Assembly (NCBI GenBank): GCA_002423025.1
Contig: DIUN01000011.1
Location: forward strand, 116,476-147,174
Direction of reading: 5' to 3'
Origin: Sphingomonadales bacterium UBA6157
Lineage (GTDB): Bacteria; Pseudomonadota; Alphaproteobacteria; Sphingomonadales; Sphingomonadaceae
DNA: 30,699 nt
Under the pieces are notes generated by a model. That model was not told where the DNA came from. It did no database searches and saw only the letters and a program-made list of their open reading frames with translations. The position numbers were made by a program, and so were the translations under genes. Position 1 is the first letter of the stretch, and every line of letters begins with the position of its first letter. This document shows, in pieces, positions 1-7,600 of this stretch.

Positions 1-667
1 GGTTGTTCTTGGAGCGGCGGCAGAGGATCTGGATGGTCCGATCAACCTCGGCGGCGCGGCCGATGAGCGGATCGATCTTGCCGATCTTGGCCTTCTCGTT
101 GAGGTTGACGGTGAACTGCTTGAGCGCGGATTCGGCGCCCTTCTCGGCCTTTTCGCCGCGGGCCTTGGGCTTTTCCGCCTCGTTCTCCTCCTTGTCCGCA
201 CCCTTCACCGGGCGGCTCTCGGTGGCGCCGGACTTGGCGATGCCATGGCTGATGAAGCTCACGGCATCGAGCCGCGTCATGTCCTGCTGCTGGAGGAAGA
301 ACACGGCATGGCTCTCCCGCTCCGAGAACAGCGCGACGAGCACATTGGCGCCGGTCACCTCCTCGCGGCCGGAGGACTGGACGTGCAGGATGGCGCGCTG
401 GACAACGCGCTGGAAACCGGCGGTGGGGGAAGGGTCCACCGAGGCATCGGCCTTGAGCGCGGAAAGTTCTGTATCGAGATAGCGCGCCAGCTGGCTGGAA
501 AGCTCCTCGACATCGACAGTGCAGGCCTTGAGCACGGCCAGCGCATGGGGATCGGTCGTCAGCGCCAGAAGCAGGTGCTCGAGCGTCGCATACTCATGGG
601 TGCGGCGTGAGGCTTCGGCCAGCGCGTTGTGAAGCGTCTTTTCCAGCTCGCGTGTGAAGGATGGCAT
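1..667 (-). CDS. clpA: ATP-dependent Clp protease ATP-binding subunit ClpA, N-terminal part (cut by window edge)
   Basis: About 222 codons are present; the rest lies beyond position 1. The protein begins MPSFTRELEKTL and continues through THEYATLEHLLLAL, the paired N-terminal Clp repeats that bind adaptors such as ClpS. A charged Lys/Glu linker (about residues 150-175) follows, then the start of the first AAA+ module (FTVNLNEKAKIGKIDPLIGR, then ILCRRSKNN just before the Walker A motif, which is off the edge). ClpA unfolds substrates for the ClpP peptidase in the cytoplasm. The ATG at 667 is preceded by GGAG at a 6-nt spacing. It is divergent from the acid phosphatase across a 264-bp gap. The identification rests on the family-typical Clp repeats and pre-Walker sequence; ClpB or ClpC are less likely given the N-domain and linker. 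Confidence 0.93.
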   Translation of the reverse strand, partial: MPSFTRELEKTLHNALAEASRRTHEYATLEHLLLALTTDPHALAVLKACTVDVEELSSQLARYLDTELSALKADASVDPSPTAGFQRVVQRAILHVQSSGREEVTGANVLVALFSERESHAVFFLQQQDMTRLDAVSFISHGIAKSGATESRPVKGADKEENEAEKPKARGEKAEKGAESALKQFTVNLNEKAKIGKIDPLIGRAAEVDRTIQILCRRSKNN

Positions 668-931
668 GCCGGTCTCCGCGCTTGGCCCTCCCGTAAAGCG
701 GAAGCGCCGTTACTACACTGCGGCCTGGCCCTGAGGCTGGGCTGCAACAAGGAATGTCACCCCGCTTGCCCCAACAATCAAGGGGGCAATCACCTGCGGC
801 GTGACGGCACAGGCGTTTGACCAGGCTTTTGCCACACCTTTTGGCGGGCCAGCGGGGCAGTGGAAATTGCCGGGCTGCCCCCCTAGAGTAACGGCCGGAG
901 CCGGCAGCCTTGCACGGCTGGGGGGAATGCG
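668..931. other. 264-bp divergent intergenic region between clpA and the acid phosphatase gene
   Basis: No gene is supported here. It must hold the promoters of clpA (leftward) and the phosphatase (rightward), but I see no convincing -35/-10 pair. There is a 7-bp inverted repeat TTGCCCC / GGGGCAA at 766-772 and 783-789 with a 10-nt loop and no T run; its role is unknown. Confidence 0.4.
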
Positions 932-1687
932 ATGTTGAAGCTTGGGGTGTTTGCGGCGCTGGCGATGGTGGCGGGGCCGGCGCTGGCGCAGGATGCGATG
1001 GCACCGCAAGCCGCGCCGCAGGGCTATCTCGCCGGGCAGCCGCCGCTGGATATCCTCAAGATCCTGCCGCCGCCGCCGGCACCAGGCTCGCCGCACGACA
1101 TTGCCGACCGCACGATCTACGCGACCAGCGCCGCCGGCATCGATGGCCCGCGCTGGGCAGACGCCGTGGGGCAGCTGAGCGTGACGGCGCCGGCCTTCCA
1201 GCAGCAGCTGGCCTGCGCGCTGGGCACCAGGCTCTCGCCGCAGGGCACGCCGGCCACCATGGCGCTGCTGGCCCGCGCCGGGCGGGACATGGTGGGGCCG
1301 ATGAACATCGCCAAATCGCACTATGCCCGGCCGCGCCCGTTCACCACGGACAAGGGCCGGGCGTGTGATCCGGATTCGGCCGATGGCGTGGGTGCGGCGC
1401 TGGGCTTTGCCTACCCCTCCGGCCACAGCGGCATCGGCTGGCTCTGGGCGCTGGTGCTGGGCGATGCGGCGCCACAAAAGGCTGCCGCCGTGCGGGCCTT
1501 TGGCGTGGCGACGGGCGATCTGCGCGTCGCCTGCCGGGTGCACTGGCTCTCGGACGTGGCTTATGGCCGGGTGCTGGCCACGGCGGTGTATGAGCGGATT
1601 TCCGCCACCCCGGCCTTCAAGGCCGATCTGGCCAAGGCCCAGGCGGAACTCGCCAAGGCCGAGCCGCTGGCCTGCCCGGCGGGCTGA
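932..1687 (+). CDS. Secreted class A non-specific acid phosphatase (PAP2 superfamily)
   Basis: A 251-residue protein with a signal peptide (MLKLGVFAALAMVAGPALAQ, cleavage probably after ALAQ) that acts in the periplasm. The three-part acid phosphatase signature is complete: K128-x6-R135-P136 (in KSHYARPRP), PSGH at 162-165, and R198-x5-H204-x3-D208 (in RVACRVHWLSD). H204 corresponds to the nucleophile and H165 to the general acid in PhoN/PhoC-type enzymes. The Ser usually preceding the Arg of the third motif is Leu here. The length matches class A enzymes (about 250 residues), which release phosphate from many organic monoesters. The start is set by GGGGGA five bases before ATG. It stands alone and converges on the PEP-CTERM gene across a hairpin. 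No Pho box was recognised upstream. Confidence 0.88.
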   Translation: MLKLGVFAALAMVAGPALAQDAMAPQAAPQGYLAGQPPLDILKILPPPPAPGSPHDIADRTIYATSAAGIDGPRWADAVGQLSVTAPAFQQQLACALGTRLSPQGTPATMALLARAGRDMVGPMNIAKSHYARPRPFTTDKGRACDPDSADGVGAALGFAYPSGHSGIGWLWALVLGDAAPQKAAAVRAFGVATGDLRVACRVHWLSDVAYGRVLATAVYERISATPAFKADLAKAQAELAKAEPLACPAG

Positions 1688-1693
1688 CACGCG

Positions 1694-1723
1694 AAGGGCG
1701 GCGAGGTTTCCCCCGCCGCCCTT
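1694..1723. terminator. Hairpin between convergent genes, probable bidirectional terminator
   Basis: A perfect 10-bp stem (1694-1703 with 1714-1723; AAGGGCGGCG / CGCCGCCCTT) and a 10-nt loop lie seven bases after the phosphatase stop and 30 bases before the stop of the PEP-CTERM gene. The T run is short on both strands, so termination strength is uncertain. Confidence 0.6.
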
Positions 1724-1752
1724 GCGTTCGATTGCCGTTGGTTCGGCTGCGA

Positions 1753-2391
1753 TCAGGCCGTGGCGAGATCGCGGCGGCGGCGGGCAGCAAAGCCGACCAT
1801 GCCGAAGCCACCGATGAGCAGCAGCCAGGTGCTCGGCTCCGGAACAGCGCCCGTGCCATCAAAGCTGATGTTCGAGACGCCGGTGTTGGGGCCGTTGGCG
1901 CTGACAACGCTGTACAGCACATACTGTGCCGTGAAGCCGCTGAGCGCCCGCACATCAAGGAAGCTCGAGAGCGTCGTCGGGCCGACCGGGGTCAGCTTGC
2001 TGAACACCAGCGGGCCGCCGATGGCAGTGGTGAAGCTGCTGTCGGTGAAGGCGGTCAGCGAGTAGCTGGTGGTGAAATCGGTGGTGCCACCAAAGAAGCT
2101 GCCCTGGGCACCGCCCGAGGTGACGCGATCGGTCACCGAGACTGACGACAAGTTGTAGAGTGCGCCCAGATCGAGCTGCAACGTTGCGGTGGAGCCGCCG
2201 CCGTTGGAGGACCAATCCGTGAACTGGGAGCCGAGGCCCTGGTCGATGGCGTTGGTATCAGCAAAGCCACTGAAGCTCGAAGAGCCGGTGGCGCTGACAG
2301 GTACGATGGTGACGGCCTGCGCGGAAACCGCGAAGCTCGCAGCGGCCGCGATGGCCAGCATGGTTGTGGAAATACGCCCGAGAACAGCCAT
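1753..2391 (-). CDS. PEP-CTERM sorting-domain protein (exported, surface-anchored)
   Basis: A 212-residue exported protein. It has a signal peptide (MAVLGRISTTMLAIAAAA..., cleavage near AQA at about residue 25), a Ser/Thr/Gly/Asn-rich beta-type body with no recognised enzyme domain, and a C-terminal sorting tag: VPEPSTW, a hydrophobic helix with GGFGMVG, then ARRRR. The PEP-CTERM tag is recognised by an exosortase (EpsH/XrtA type), which removes it during export; these proteins usually accompany exopolysaccharide or biofilm matrix. Neither exosortase nor EPS genes are in this window. An upstream in-frame ATG at 2496 would add 35 residues, but AAGGAG six bases before the ATG at 2391 and the signal peptide fix the start. 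A candidate sigma-54 promoter lies just upstream. The low Lys/Arg and high Ser/Thr content is usual for these matrix proteins. Confidence 0.88.
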   Translation of the reverse strand: MAVLGRISTTMLAIAAAASFAVSAQAVTIVPVSATGSSSFSGFADTNAIDQGLGSQFTDWSSNGGGSTATLQLDLGALYNLSSVSVTDRVTSGGAQGSFFGGTTDFTTSYSLTAFTDSSFTTAIGGPLVFSKLTPVGPTTLSSFLDVRALSGFTAQYVLYSVVSANGPNTGVSNISFDGTGAVPEPSTWLLLIGGFGMVGFAARRRRDLATA

Positions 2392-2438
2392 TGGATACTC
2401 CTTGCAAAAACACTCAGCCGGCATTGCGAGATAGGTAA

Positions 2439-2454
2439 TGCAACAATCATGCCG
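2439..2454 (-). promoter_or_regulatory. Candidate sigma-54 (RpoN) promoter of the PEP-CTERM gene
   Basis: Read leftward the site is CGGCATGATTGTTGCA, against the sigma-54 consensus TGGCACG-N4-TTGCW: GG, ten bases, then GC, with most flanking consensus bases present. GG is at 2453-2452 and GC at 2441-2440, giving an expected start near 2428 and a leader of about 37 nt to the ATG at 2391. Sigma-54 control of PEP-CTERM genes through the PrsK/PrsR pair is described in other bacteria; its use here is inferred. Confidence 0.6.
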
Positions 2455-2505
2455 AATGTATTTCATTAAGGATTCGAATGGGTTTCTGAATCGCATTTTT
2501 CGGAA

Positions 2506-2524
2506 ATGTAAAATAATTTTACAT
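2506..2524. promoter_or_regulatory. Perfect AT-rich palindrome, possible upstream activator site
   Basis: ATGTAAAAT-A-ATTTTACAT is a perfect 9+9 bp palindrome centred at 2515 in a short AT-rich stretch, about 87 bp upstream of the start expected from the sigma-54 site. That is the usual distance for an enhancer-binding-protein site. It could instead be a weak stem-loop terminator for the gene ending at 2566. Confidence 0.5.
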
Positions 2525-2565
2525 ATTCCTGCAAAATCAGGGGCCGGCGTCAGAGGGCTGTCCTC

Positions 2566-3639
2566 TCAGCCAACCACCAGACTCTTGACCTGTGCCCGGC
2601 CATGGCGGCGCTGGAAGACCGAGGCTGCGATCAGCCACAGCCTGACGACGCGGGCCGGCATCGGGCCGCCGATGGCGCGGGCGTAATCGGCGGAGATCGT
2701 CCGCTGTTCATGGCACCAGCGGCCAAGGTCTGCCGGGTCGGACCGCACCACCATGTGCGTCTCGCGTTCGCACCACCACGGCAGCGGGCACTGGAAGACG
2801 CTTTCGGCGGGCAGGCCGGCGCTCCACATCCATGTCAGGTCGAGGCCGTTTTCGAACTCGGCGGCGACAGAGATGTAATCATGGTTCGGCGCGATATCCT
2901 CCGGCCGTGTCGATGGAAGCGACTCGATCAGCCAATCCCAGCTGATGCGGGTCTCGGGCGTCAGCGCCACGTCCACCGGCATGGTCAGGATGCCGCCGTC
3001 GCCGTGCGTGTCGATCAGGATGCTGCCATCGGCTTGCGGCTGGTACATGCGGCCATCGCCGATCTGCCAATGATAGGCCCAGCCATCGGGCGCACCGGTA
3101 CCGGCCGCCTTGGCAAACCGGTCTGGAATGTCTCCGGCCCATGCCGCCACCAGCACGTCCACCGTGCCTTCAAGCCGGCCGCCCGGCTCCGCAGCTTCCT
3201 GGTTGCCGCAGCAATCCGACCAGGCGCGGAACGCCTTGACCATCACTTCCACCGGGCCATCGGCCCAGGCAATGAAGCTGGTTTCATTGTCGATCAGCTT
3301 GCGAACCGGCTGGCCTTCGCCAATGCGCACCCACAGGATACTGCGCGGCTCAAGCCCCAGGGCCAGGCCCTTCTGCAGCCAGATCGCGCCACTGCCGCGC
3401 ACCGTGAAGGCCTGGCCGGCGCGCACATTGACGCCGCTGCTGCACCACGGCTCACCGGCAGCCAGTGTCAGGCGTGCGGTGCCGCTGGTGCTGCCGGCGG
3501 GCGGCTCCGGGCCGCCGGGTGCCGCGGCGCTGACGAGTTCGGCCGCCAGCCGGCCCCGTTGTGACAGCCGCTGCGCGATGAAGCCGGCGGTACTGGCGCC
3601 GCGTGCCAATGGTCCCCGTGCCGTGTGCCTGAATGTCAT
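2566..3639 (-). CDS. DUF3047-like protein
   Basis: A 357-residue protein of unknown biochemical role. The C-terminal half resembles the DUF3047 family: SWDWLIESLPS, a DYISVAAEFENG strand, LTWMWSAGLPAES, then ERETHMVVRSDPADLG and a W/DYARAIGGPMPARV segment, which are the conserved positions of that family. The N-terminal half (PWCSSGVNVRAGQAFTVRGSGAIW, quoted in part: WCSSGVNVRAGQ) looks like a beta-sandwich with a W-x-G-x-x-V-x-x-G pattern seen in some carbohydrate-binding folds; this is only a resemblance. No signal peptide is evident, which is unusual since many DUF3047 proteins are exported. The shine-dalgarno at the ATG (GGGGGC, 12 bases upstream) is weak, so the start is uncertain. It lies upstream of the PEP-CTERM gene in the same direction, with a 174-bp gap. 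Confidence 0.6.
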   Translation of the reverse strand: MTFRHTARGPLARGASTAGFIAQRLSQRGRLAAELVSAAAPGGPEPPAGSTSGTARLTLAAGEPWCSSGVNVRAGQAFTVRGSGAIWLQKGLALGLEPRSILWVRIGEGQPVRKLIDNETSFIAWADGPVEVMVKAFRAWSDCCGNQEAAEPGGRLEGTVDVLVAAWAGDIPDRFAKAAGTGAPDGWAYHWQIGDGRMYQPQADGSILIDTHGDGGILTMPVDVALTPETRISWDWLIESLPSTRPEDIAPNHDYISVAAEFENGLDLTWMWSAGLPAESVFQCPLPWWCERETHMVVRSDPADLGRWCHEQRTISADYARAIGGPMPARVVRLWLIAASVFQRRHGRAQVKSLVVG

Positions 3640-3713
3640 CGGCTTGCCCCCGCATTCTGGGGTGATTCTGGTCCTTCGGCCGGATTTTGTCCATCGCCTG
3701 CCGGGCGCGCAGC

Positions 3714-3745
3714 AAAAGGGGCGCTGGCCAGCCGGCCAGCGCCCC
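3714..3745 (-). terminator. Strong intrinsic terminator of the acyl-CoA dehydrogenase operon
   Basis: A perfect 12-bp GC-rich stem (3718-3729 with 3734-3745, loop AGCC) is followed, in the leftward direction, by TTTT. It sits about 20 bases after the stop codon at 3766. Confidence 0.85.
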
Positions 3746-3765
3746 CGTTAGCAGCGCCGTGGTGC

Positions 3766-4989
3766 TTAGGCCGACACGGATTCGTTGAACGGCTTGTCCT
3801 TGTCCGGGCGGAGGTCGCCGGGCAGGCCGAGCACGCGCTCGGCGATGATGTTGCGCAGGATCTCATCGGTGCCGCCGGCGATGCGCAGGCCGGCCGACCA
3901 CAGGTAGGAGCCCTGCAGCTTCTCGAGCTCGGGGTCTACGCCTTCGGTCACAAAGCCGTCACCGCCGGCGAGGTCGAGGGCGAAGGCAGCCATTTCCTGC
4001 ATGGTCTTGGCGACGACGACCTTGGAGATGCTCTGCTCCGGCCCCGGCATCTGGCCCTTGGAGAGGGCGGAGAGCGCCCGCATCTGGGTGAGCTTGATGC
4101 CTTCATCGGCGATGTAGCTGGCGGCGATGCGCTGGCGCACGTCCCCGGCTTCGATCGCGGGGCCGCCGTTGGGGGCTTCCACGCCCTTGGCCAGCTTCAT
4201 CAGCGTGGCATAGCCCGGTGCGTGGCGGGGCTTGCCGCCCACCGCGAGGCGCTCGTGCATGAGGGTGGTGAGCGCCACCTTCCAGCCGTCGCCCTCGGCG
4301 CCGAGCCGGTGCGTGTCCTTGACGCGGACGCCGGTGAAGAACACCTCGTTGAAGTCCGATCCGCCGGACATCTGCTTGATGCCGCGCACTTCCACGCCCG
4401 GCGCCTTCATGTCCACGATGAACATTGTGAGGCCCTTGTGCTTGGGCTTGGAGGGATCGGTACGGCACACCACGATGCCGAAATCGGACGCATGGGCAAA
4501 GCTGGTCCACACCTTCTGGCCGTCGATCACCCACTCATCGCCATCCTTGACGGCGCGGGTGCGGATGCCGGCAAGATCGCTGCCCGCCGCTGGCTCGGAG
4601 AACAGCTGGCACCAGACTTCCTCGCCCACCAGCGCCTTGGGCACATAGCGCTGGATGACCTCCGGGTTGCCATGGGTGAAGACGGTGGGGATGCACATGC
4701 CAAGGCCGATGGAATAAAGGCCGGACGGCGCGTGGAAGCGGCTCTCCTCCTGCCCGTAGATGATCGAGTGCATCGGGCTGAGGCCCTGGCCGCCAAAGGG
4801 CTTGGGCCAGGTGATGCCGGTGTAGCCGGCGGCGTGCTTCTTGGCCTGCCAGGCCTTGGAGCGGCGGACGAACTCCTCCAGCTTCCACGGCGTGGCGGGC
4901 GGCTGGCGGTATTCCGCAGCATTGTCTTCCAGCCAGGCGCGGACGGTGGCGCGGTATTCGGCTTCGGCGGCGGTATCGTTGAAGTCCAT
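3766..4989 (-). CDS. Acyl-CoA dehydrogenase, larger (probable catalytic) subunit of a two-gene enzyme
   Basis: A 407-residue FAD-dependent acyl-CoA dehydrogenase. FSEPAAGSDLAG (130-141) and GQKVWTSFAHASDF (158-171) are the flavin- and substrate-contacting segments, and LRIAGGTDEILRN (368-380) is the C-terminal family signature. The Glu used as base by medium-chain enzymes (in the YEGT motif) is Gly here (AGGT). E246, in TLMHER, instead matches the alternative base position of isovaleryl-CoA and ChsE4/FadE26-type enzymes. It is the second gene of an operon with another dehydrogenase 50 bp upstream, the arrangement of alpha2beta2 enzymes that shorten sterol or bile-acid side chains. The substrate cannot be read from sequence. 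The operon ends in a strong terminator. Confidence 0.87.
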   Translation of the reverse strand: MDFNDTAAEAEYRATVRAWLEDNAAEYRQPPATPWKLEEFVRRSKAWQAKKHAAGYTGITWPKPFGGQGLSPMHSIIYGQEESRFHAPSGLYSIGLGMCIPTVFTHGNPEVIQRYVPKALVGEEVWCQLFSEPAAGSDLAGIRTRAVKDGDEWVIDGQKVWTSFAHASDFGIVVCRTDPSKPKHKGLTMFIVDMKAPGVEVRGIKQMSGGSDFNEVFFTGVRVKDTHRLGAEGDGWKVALTTLMHERLAVGGKPRHAPGYATLMKLAKGVEAPNGGPAIEAGDVRQRIAASYIADEGIKLTQMRALSALSKGQMPGPEQSISKVVVAKTMQEMAAFALDLAGGDGFVTEGVDPELEKLQGSYLWSAGLRIAGGTDEILRNIIAERVLGLPGDLRPDKDKPFNESVSA

Positions 4990-5039
4990 GGGTCGGTCCC
5001 TCTATCTGTGATTGGCAGGCTAGCGCGTCTGGCCGGCCA

Positions 5040-6137
5040 TTACGCTGCGGCGCGATTGCGCAGTTCGAGCGCGCGCACCAGCCGGTCGGCCCACCAGCCG
5101 CGGCCGGCCAGCGCTGCGGCCAGCGTGCGGTTGCGGCGATAGTAGAACTGGCAGTCGCTCTCCCAGGTGAAGCCGATGCCGCCGTGCAGCTGCACGGCCT
5201 CCTCGGCGCAGTAGCTCACCGCATCGAGGCTGGCGACGCGGGCGGCGCTGGCGGCCTGGCGCAGCTCGGCACCGTTGCTGCCGATCATCGCCACGCCATG
5301 AAGGGCATGGGCGCGGGCCAGCTCGATCTTGATGAACATGTCCGCGCACTTGTGCTTGACGCCCTGGTAGCGGCCGATGGTCTGGCCAAAGGCCACGCGG
5401 GTCTTGGCGTAGTCCACCGTCATCGCCATGGCGGCGGAGGCCGTGCCGATGGCCTCCCAGGCGAGGATGACAGCGGCGCGATCGAGCCAGGCCTGGTAAT
5501 CGGCGGCGGTGCCGAGCGGCTCGGCGGGCGTGCCGGCCAGAGTCAGCCGACCATGGCGGCGGACGAGATCGAGCGTCTCCACCGTCTCGACCTGCGCATC
5601 GGCGAGATCGACCAGCCACAGCGACGGGCCATCCGGGCCGGCGGCGGCGACAACGGCGAGGTGCGCGCCGGGCAGGTCCGCCACGGGTGACTTGACGCCG
5701 GTGAGGCGGTGGCCCTCGGCCTTGACGGCGAGGCTGGCGGGGTTGACGGCGCCCGGCTCGCTCCAGGCCGGAACAGCGATGACCGAGCCATCGGCGATGC
5801 CGGGCAGCCACTTGGCCTGCTGGGCATCGGTGCCGGCGATGAGCAGCGCCTCGGTGGCGAGCAGCACGGAGACCAGCGGCACGGTGGCAAGGTGCTGGCC
5901 AGCGGCATCGGCGAGCTGGCAGCTCTCCTCGGCGGTCAGGCCCAGGCCGCCATGGGCTTCCGGCACGCGCGCCGCAGTCCAGCCCAGCGCGGCGATTTCG
6001 CTCCACAGCGCGGCATCAAAGGCCGGCGCACCTGCCGCCATGGCAAGGCGTGCCTTGGCCGGGCCGGAGCGCTCGCCGAACAGCTTGCGGGCCTGCTCGC
6101 CCAACGTCTTGGCATCATCGGAAAAATCGAAATTCAC
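5040..6137 (-). CDS. Acyl-CoA dehydrogenase, smaller subunit of a two-gene enzyme
   Basis: A 365-residue acyl-CoA dehydrogenase with the C-terminal domain best preserved: KTRVAFGQTIGRYQGVKHKC (FAD-contacting Arg and Gln) and QLHGGIGFTWESDCQFYYRR. The middle domain is degenerate: AWSEPGAVNPAS replaces the usual T-E-P-x-x-G-S-D motif. This pattern, together with the neighbouring 407-residue homologue, fits the partner subunit of a heteromeric dehydrogenase (ChsE5/FadE27 type) in which each alpha-beta pair shares one FAD. The start is GTG at 6137, with GGGGAG seven to eight bases before it. It is the first gene of the operon. Pairing with the downstream gene is inferred from family knowledge, not shown. 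Confidence 0.85.
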   Translation of the reverse strand: MNFDFSDDAKTLGEQARKLFGERSGPAKARLAMAAGAPAFDAALWSEIAALGWTAARVPEAHGGLGLTAEESCQLADAAGQHLATVPLVSVLLATEALLIAGTDAQQAKWLPGIADGSVIAVPAWSEPGAVNPASLAVKAEGHRLTGVKSPVADLPGAHLAVVAAAGPDGPSLWLVDLADAQVETVETLDLVRRHGRLTLAGTPAEPLGTAADYQAWLDRAAVILAWEAIGTASAAMAMTVDYAKTRVAFGQTIGRYQGVKHKCADMFIKIELARAHALHGVAMIGSNGAELRQAASAARVASLDAVSYCAEEAVQLHGGIGFTWESDCQFYYRRNRTLAAALAGRGWWADRLVRALELRNRAAA

Positions 6138-6227
6138 AGGCTCACTCCCCAGTGCAGCAGGTCTATTGCAGGGCGCACCTTACCTTAACGTCAAGCCGGT
6201 TCAACCTGACGCTTGAAGGGGGCGGCG

Positions 6228-6428
6228 CTAGCGCTTGAACAGGTTCTCGGCGGCGGCGCGCATGGTGGCGGCGGCGCCGGCCCGGGCTTTCGTGCGGGCG
6301 AGCTCGGCCTCCAGCGCGGCGATGCGCAGGGCGATTTCGGCGGCGGAGAGCCTGTCGAGATCCTCGGCGGCGAGTGCGACAAGGGCTTCGCTCTTGCGCG
6401 GCGGCGGGGCGATGTCATCCATGTCCAT
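6228..6428 (-). CDS. DUF1192 family small protein
   Basis: A 66-residue protein starting MDMDDIAPPPRKSEALVALA, with LDRLSAAEIALRIAALEAEL (residues 24-43) and ending AAAENLFKR. This is the layout of DUF1192: an acidic start, a short Leu/Glu-rich coiled coil, and an A-x-x-x-F-F/L-K end. The family is common in alphaproteobacteria and its function is unknown. A longer open frame runs upstream to 7520, but it is antisense to the quinone oxidoreductase gene and is not coding. Two in-frame ATG codons lie at 6428 and 6422 with no clear ribosome site; I chose the first. It is divergent from the gene at 6492 and sits 90 bases upstream of the dehydrogenase operon. Confidence 0.8.
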   Translation of the reverse strand: MDMDDIAPPPRKSEALVALAAEDLDRLSAAEIALRIAALEAELARTKARAGAAATMRAAAENLFKR

Positions 6429-6491
6429 GGGCTTGTTTGTTGACCGGGGCAGGCGGCCAGTCAATATCTCGGGCTCAGCAAGGAGCCTGCA

Positions 6492-7490
6492 ATGCCCATC
6501 CCGACCAGCATGACCGCCATCGACCCCACCGCCCCCGGCGGCCCTGAGGTGCTGGTGCCTGTCATCCGCGGCGTGCCGGTGGCCGGGGCGGACGAGGTGC
6601 TGGTCAAGGTTGCGGCAGCCGGCGTCAACCGGCCTGATGTGCTGCAGCGGCTGGGGCTCTACCCGATGCCGCCGGGCACGCCGACGATTCCGGGGCTGGA
6701 GATTGCCGGCACCATCGTGGCGGTGGGGCCGGGCGTCGAGCGCTGGCGCGTGGGCGATGCGGTGTGCGCGCTGGTGGCGGGCGGCGGCTATGCCGAATAT
6801 TGCACGGCGCCGGCCAGCCAGTGCCTGCCGGTGCCGGCGGGCATGGCGATGGCGGATGCGGCGGGGCTGCCGGAAACCTGGTTCACCGTCTGGTCCAACG
6901 TGATGGACCGGGGCCGGGCGCGGCCGGGCGAGACGATGCTGGTGCATGGCGGCACCAGCGGCATCGGCGTCACGGCCATCCAGCTTGGCACGGCGCTGGG
7001 GCTGGAGGTGATCGTCACGGCCGGCTCGGCGGAAAAATGCGCCGCGGCGCTCAAGCTGGGAGCGGCGCACGCCATTGATTACAAGACGCAGGATTTCGTC
7101 AGCGAAGTGGCGCGCATCACGGCCAAGCGCGGCGTGGATGTGGTGCTGGACATGGTGGGCGGGGACTATGTGCCGCGCAACATCCAGTGCCTGGCGGACG
7201 AGGGCCGGCACGTCTCGATCGCCTTCCAGCGCGGGCCGCACGCCCAGCTCGACCTGACAGCGGTGATGCGCAAGCGGCTGGTGCTGACCGGCTCGATGCT
7301 GCGGCCCCGGCCGATCGCCTTCAAGGCGGCGATCGCCGAGACGCTGGAAGGGGTGATCTGGCCGGAGTTCGAAAGCGGCCGGCTGAAGCCGGTGACGGAC
7401 AGCGTGCTGCCGCTGGCGCAGGCGGCGGATGCACACCGCCGGATGGAGGCGGGGACGCATGTGGGCAAGATCGTGCTGACGATGGGGTGA
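6492..7490 (+). CDS. NAD(P)H quinone oxidoreductase, PIG3 family (zinc-free MDR superfamily)
   Basis: A 332-residue medium-chain reductase. AAGVNRPDVLQRLGLYPMPP (42-61) is the PIG3/quinone reductase hallmark near the N-terminus. PGLEIAGTIVAVG (67-79) follows, and VHGGTSGIGVTAIQL (151-165) is the NADP-binding Rossmann loop. No catalytic or structural zinc ligands of alcohol dehydrogenases are present. The product reduces quinones with NADPH in the cytoplasm, often as protection against reactive carbonyl or quinone compounds; the natural substrate is unknown. AAGGAG six bases before ATG fixes the start. It is monocistronic: a 7-bp hairpin begins seven bases after the stop, and an intrinsic terminator follows at 7569-7600. 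Confidence 0.9.
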   Translation: MPIPTSMTAIDPTAPGGPEVLVPVIRGVPVAGADEVLVKVAAAGVNRPDVLQRLGLYPMPPGTPTIPGLEIAGTIVAVGPGVERWRVGDAVCALVAGGGYAEYCTAPASQCLPVPAGMAMADAAGLPETWFTVWSNVMDRGRARPGETMLVHGGTSGIGVTAIQLGTALGLEVIVTAGSAEKCAAALKLGAAHAIDYKTQDFVSEVARITAKRGVDVVLDMVGGDYVPRNIQCLADEGRHVSIAFQRGPHAQLDLTAVMRKRLVLTGSMLRPRPIAFKAAIAETLEGVIWPEFESGRLKPVTDSVLPLAQAADAHRRMEAGTHVGKIVLTMG

Positions 7491-7497
7491 GGTGTTT

Positions 7498-7517
7498 CGG
7501 GGGGTGGAATCCCCCCG
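7498..7517 (+). other. Hairpin just after the quinone oxidoreductase stop codon
   Basis: A perfect 7-bp stem (7498-7504 with 7511-7517, CGGGGGG / CCCCCCG) with loop TGGAAT. No T run follows, so it is not a classical terminator; it may protect the mRNA 3' end. Confidence 0.6.
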
Positions 7518-7520
7518 CAA

Positions 7521-7545
7521 CGCGCCGCTTGCTTGCAGCGGCGCG
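7521..7545 (+). other. Hairpin overlapping the candidate trcR promoter
   Basis: A perfect 9-bp stem, CGCGCCGCT / AGCGGCGCG (7521-7529 with 7537-7545), with a 7-nt loop. Its loop and right arm overlap the -35 element and spacer of the candidate promoter. Confidence 0.55.
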
Positions 7546-7557
7546 GCGCACTACACT
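7529..7557 (+). promoter_or_regulatory. Candidate vegetative promoter of trcR
   Basis: TTGCTT (7529-7534), a 17-bp spacer, then TACACT (7552-7557). The expected start is near 7564, which places the terminator-like hairpin at the very 5' end of the transcript. The sequence match is fair; activity is inferred. Confidence 0.5.
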
Positions 7558-7568
7558 GTGGCTACCAA

Positions 7569-7600
7569 GCCGTCCCCGAGGGGCGGCCTTTTTTATTTTT
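7569..7600 (+). terminator. Intrinsic terminator in front of trcR
   Basis: An 8-bp stem (7569-7576 with 7580-7587, one G-T pair, loop CGA) is followed directly by TTTTTTATTTTT. It could end the quinone oxidoreductase transcript, 80 bases after its stop. It is only 24 bases from the trcR ATG, so it may instead act as a leader terminator for trcR. Confidence 0.8.

Noticed and set aside
766..789. Inverted repeat as a terminator in the clpA upstream region
   Set aside because: There is no T run on either strand, and no gene ends there.
3625..5142. 505-residue open frame on the + strand
   Set aside because: It is antisense to the acyl-CoA dehydrogenase gene, which has all family motifs.
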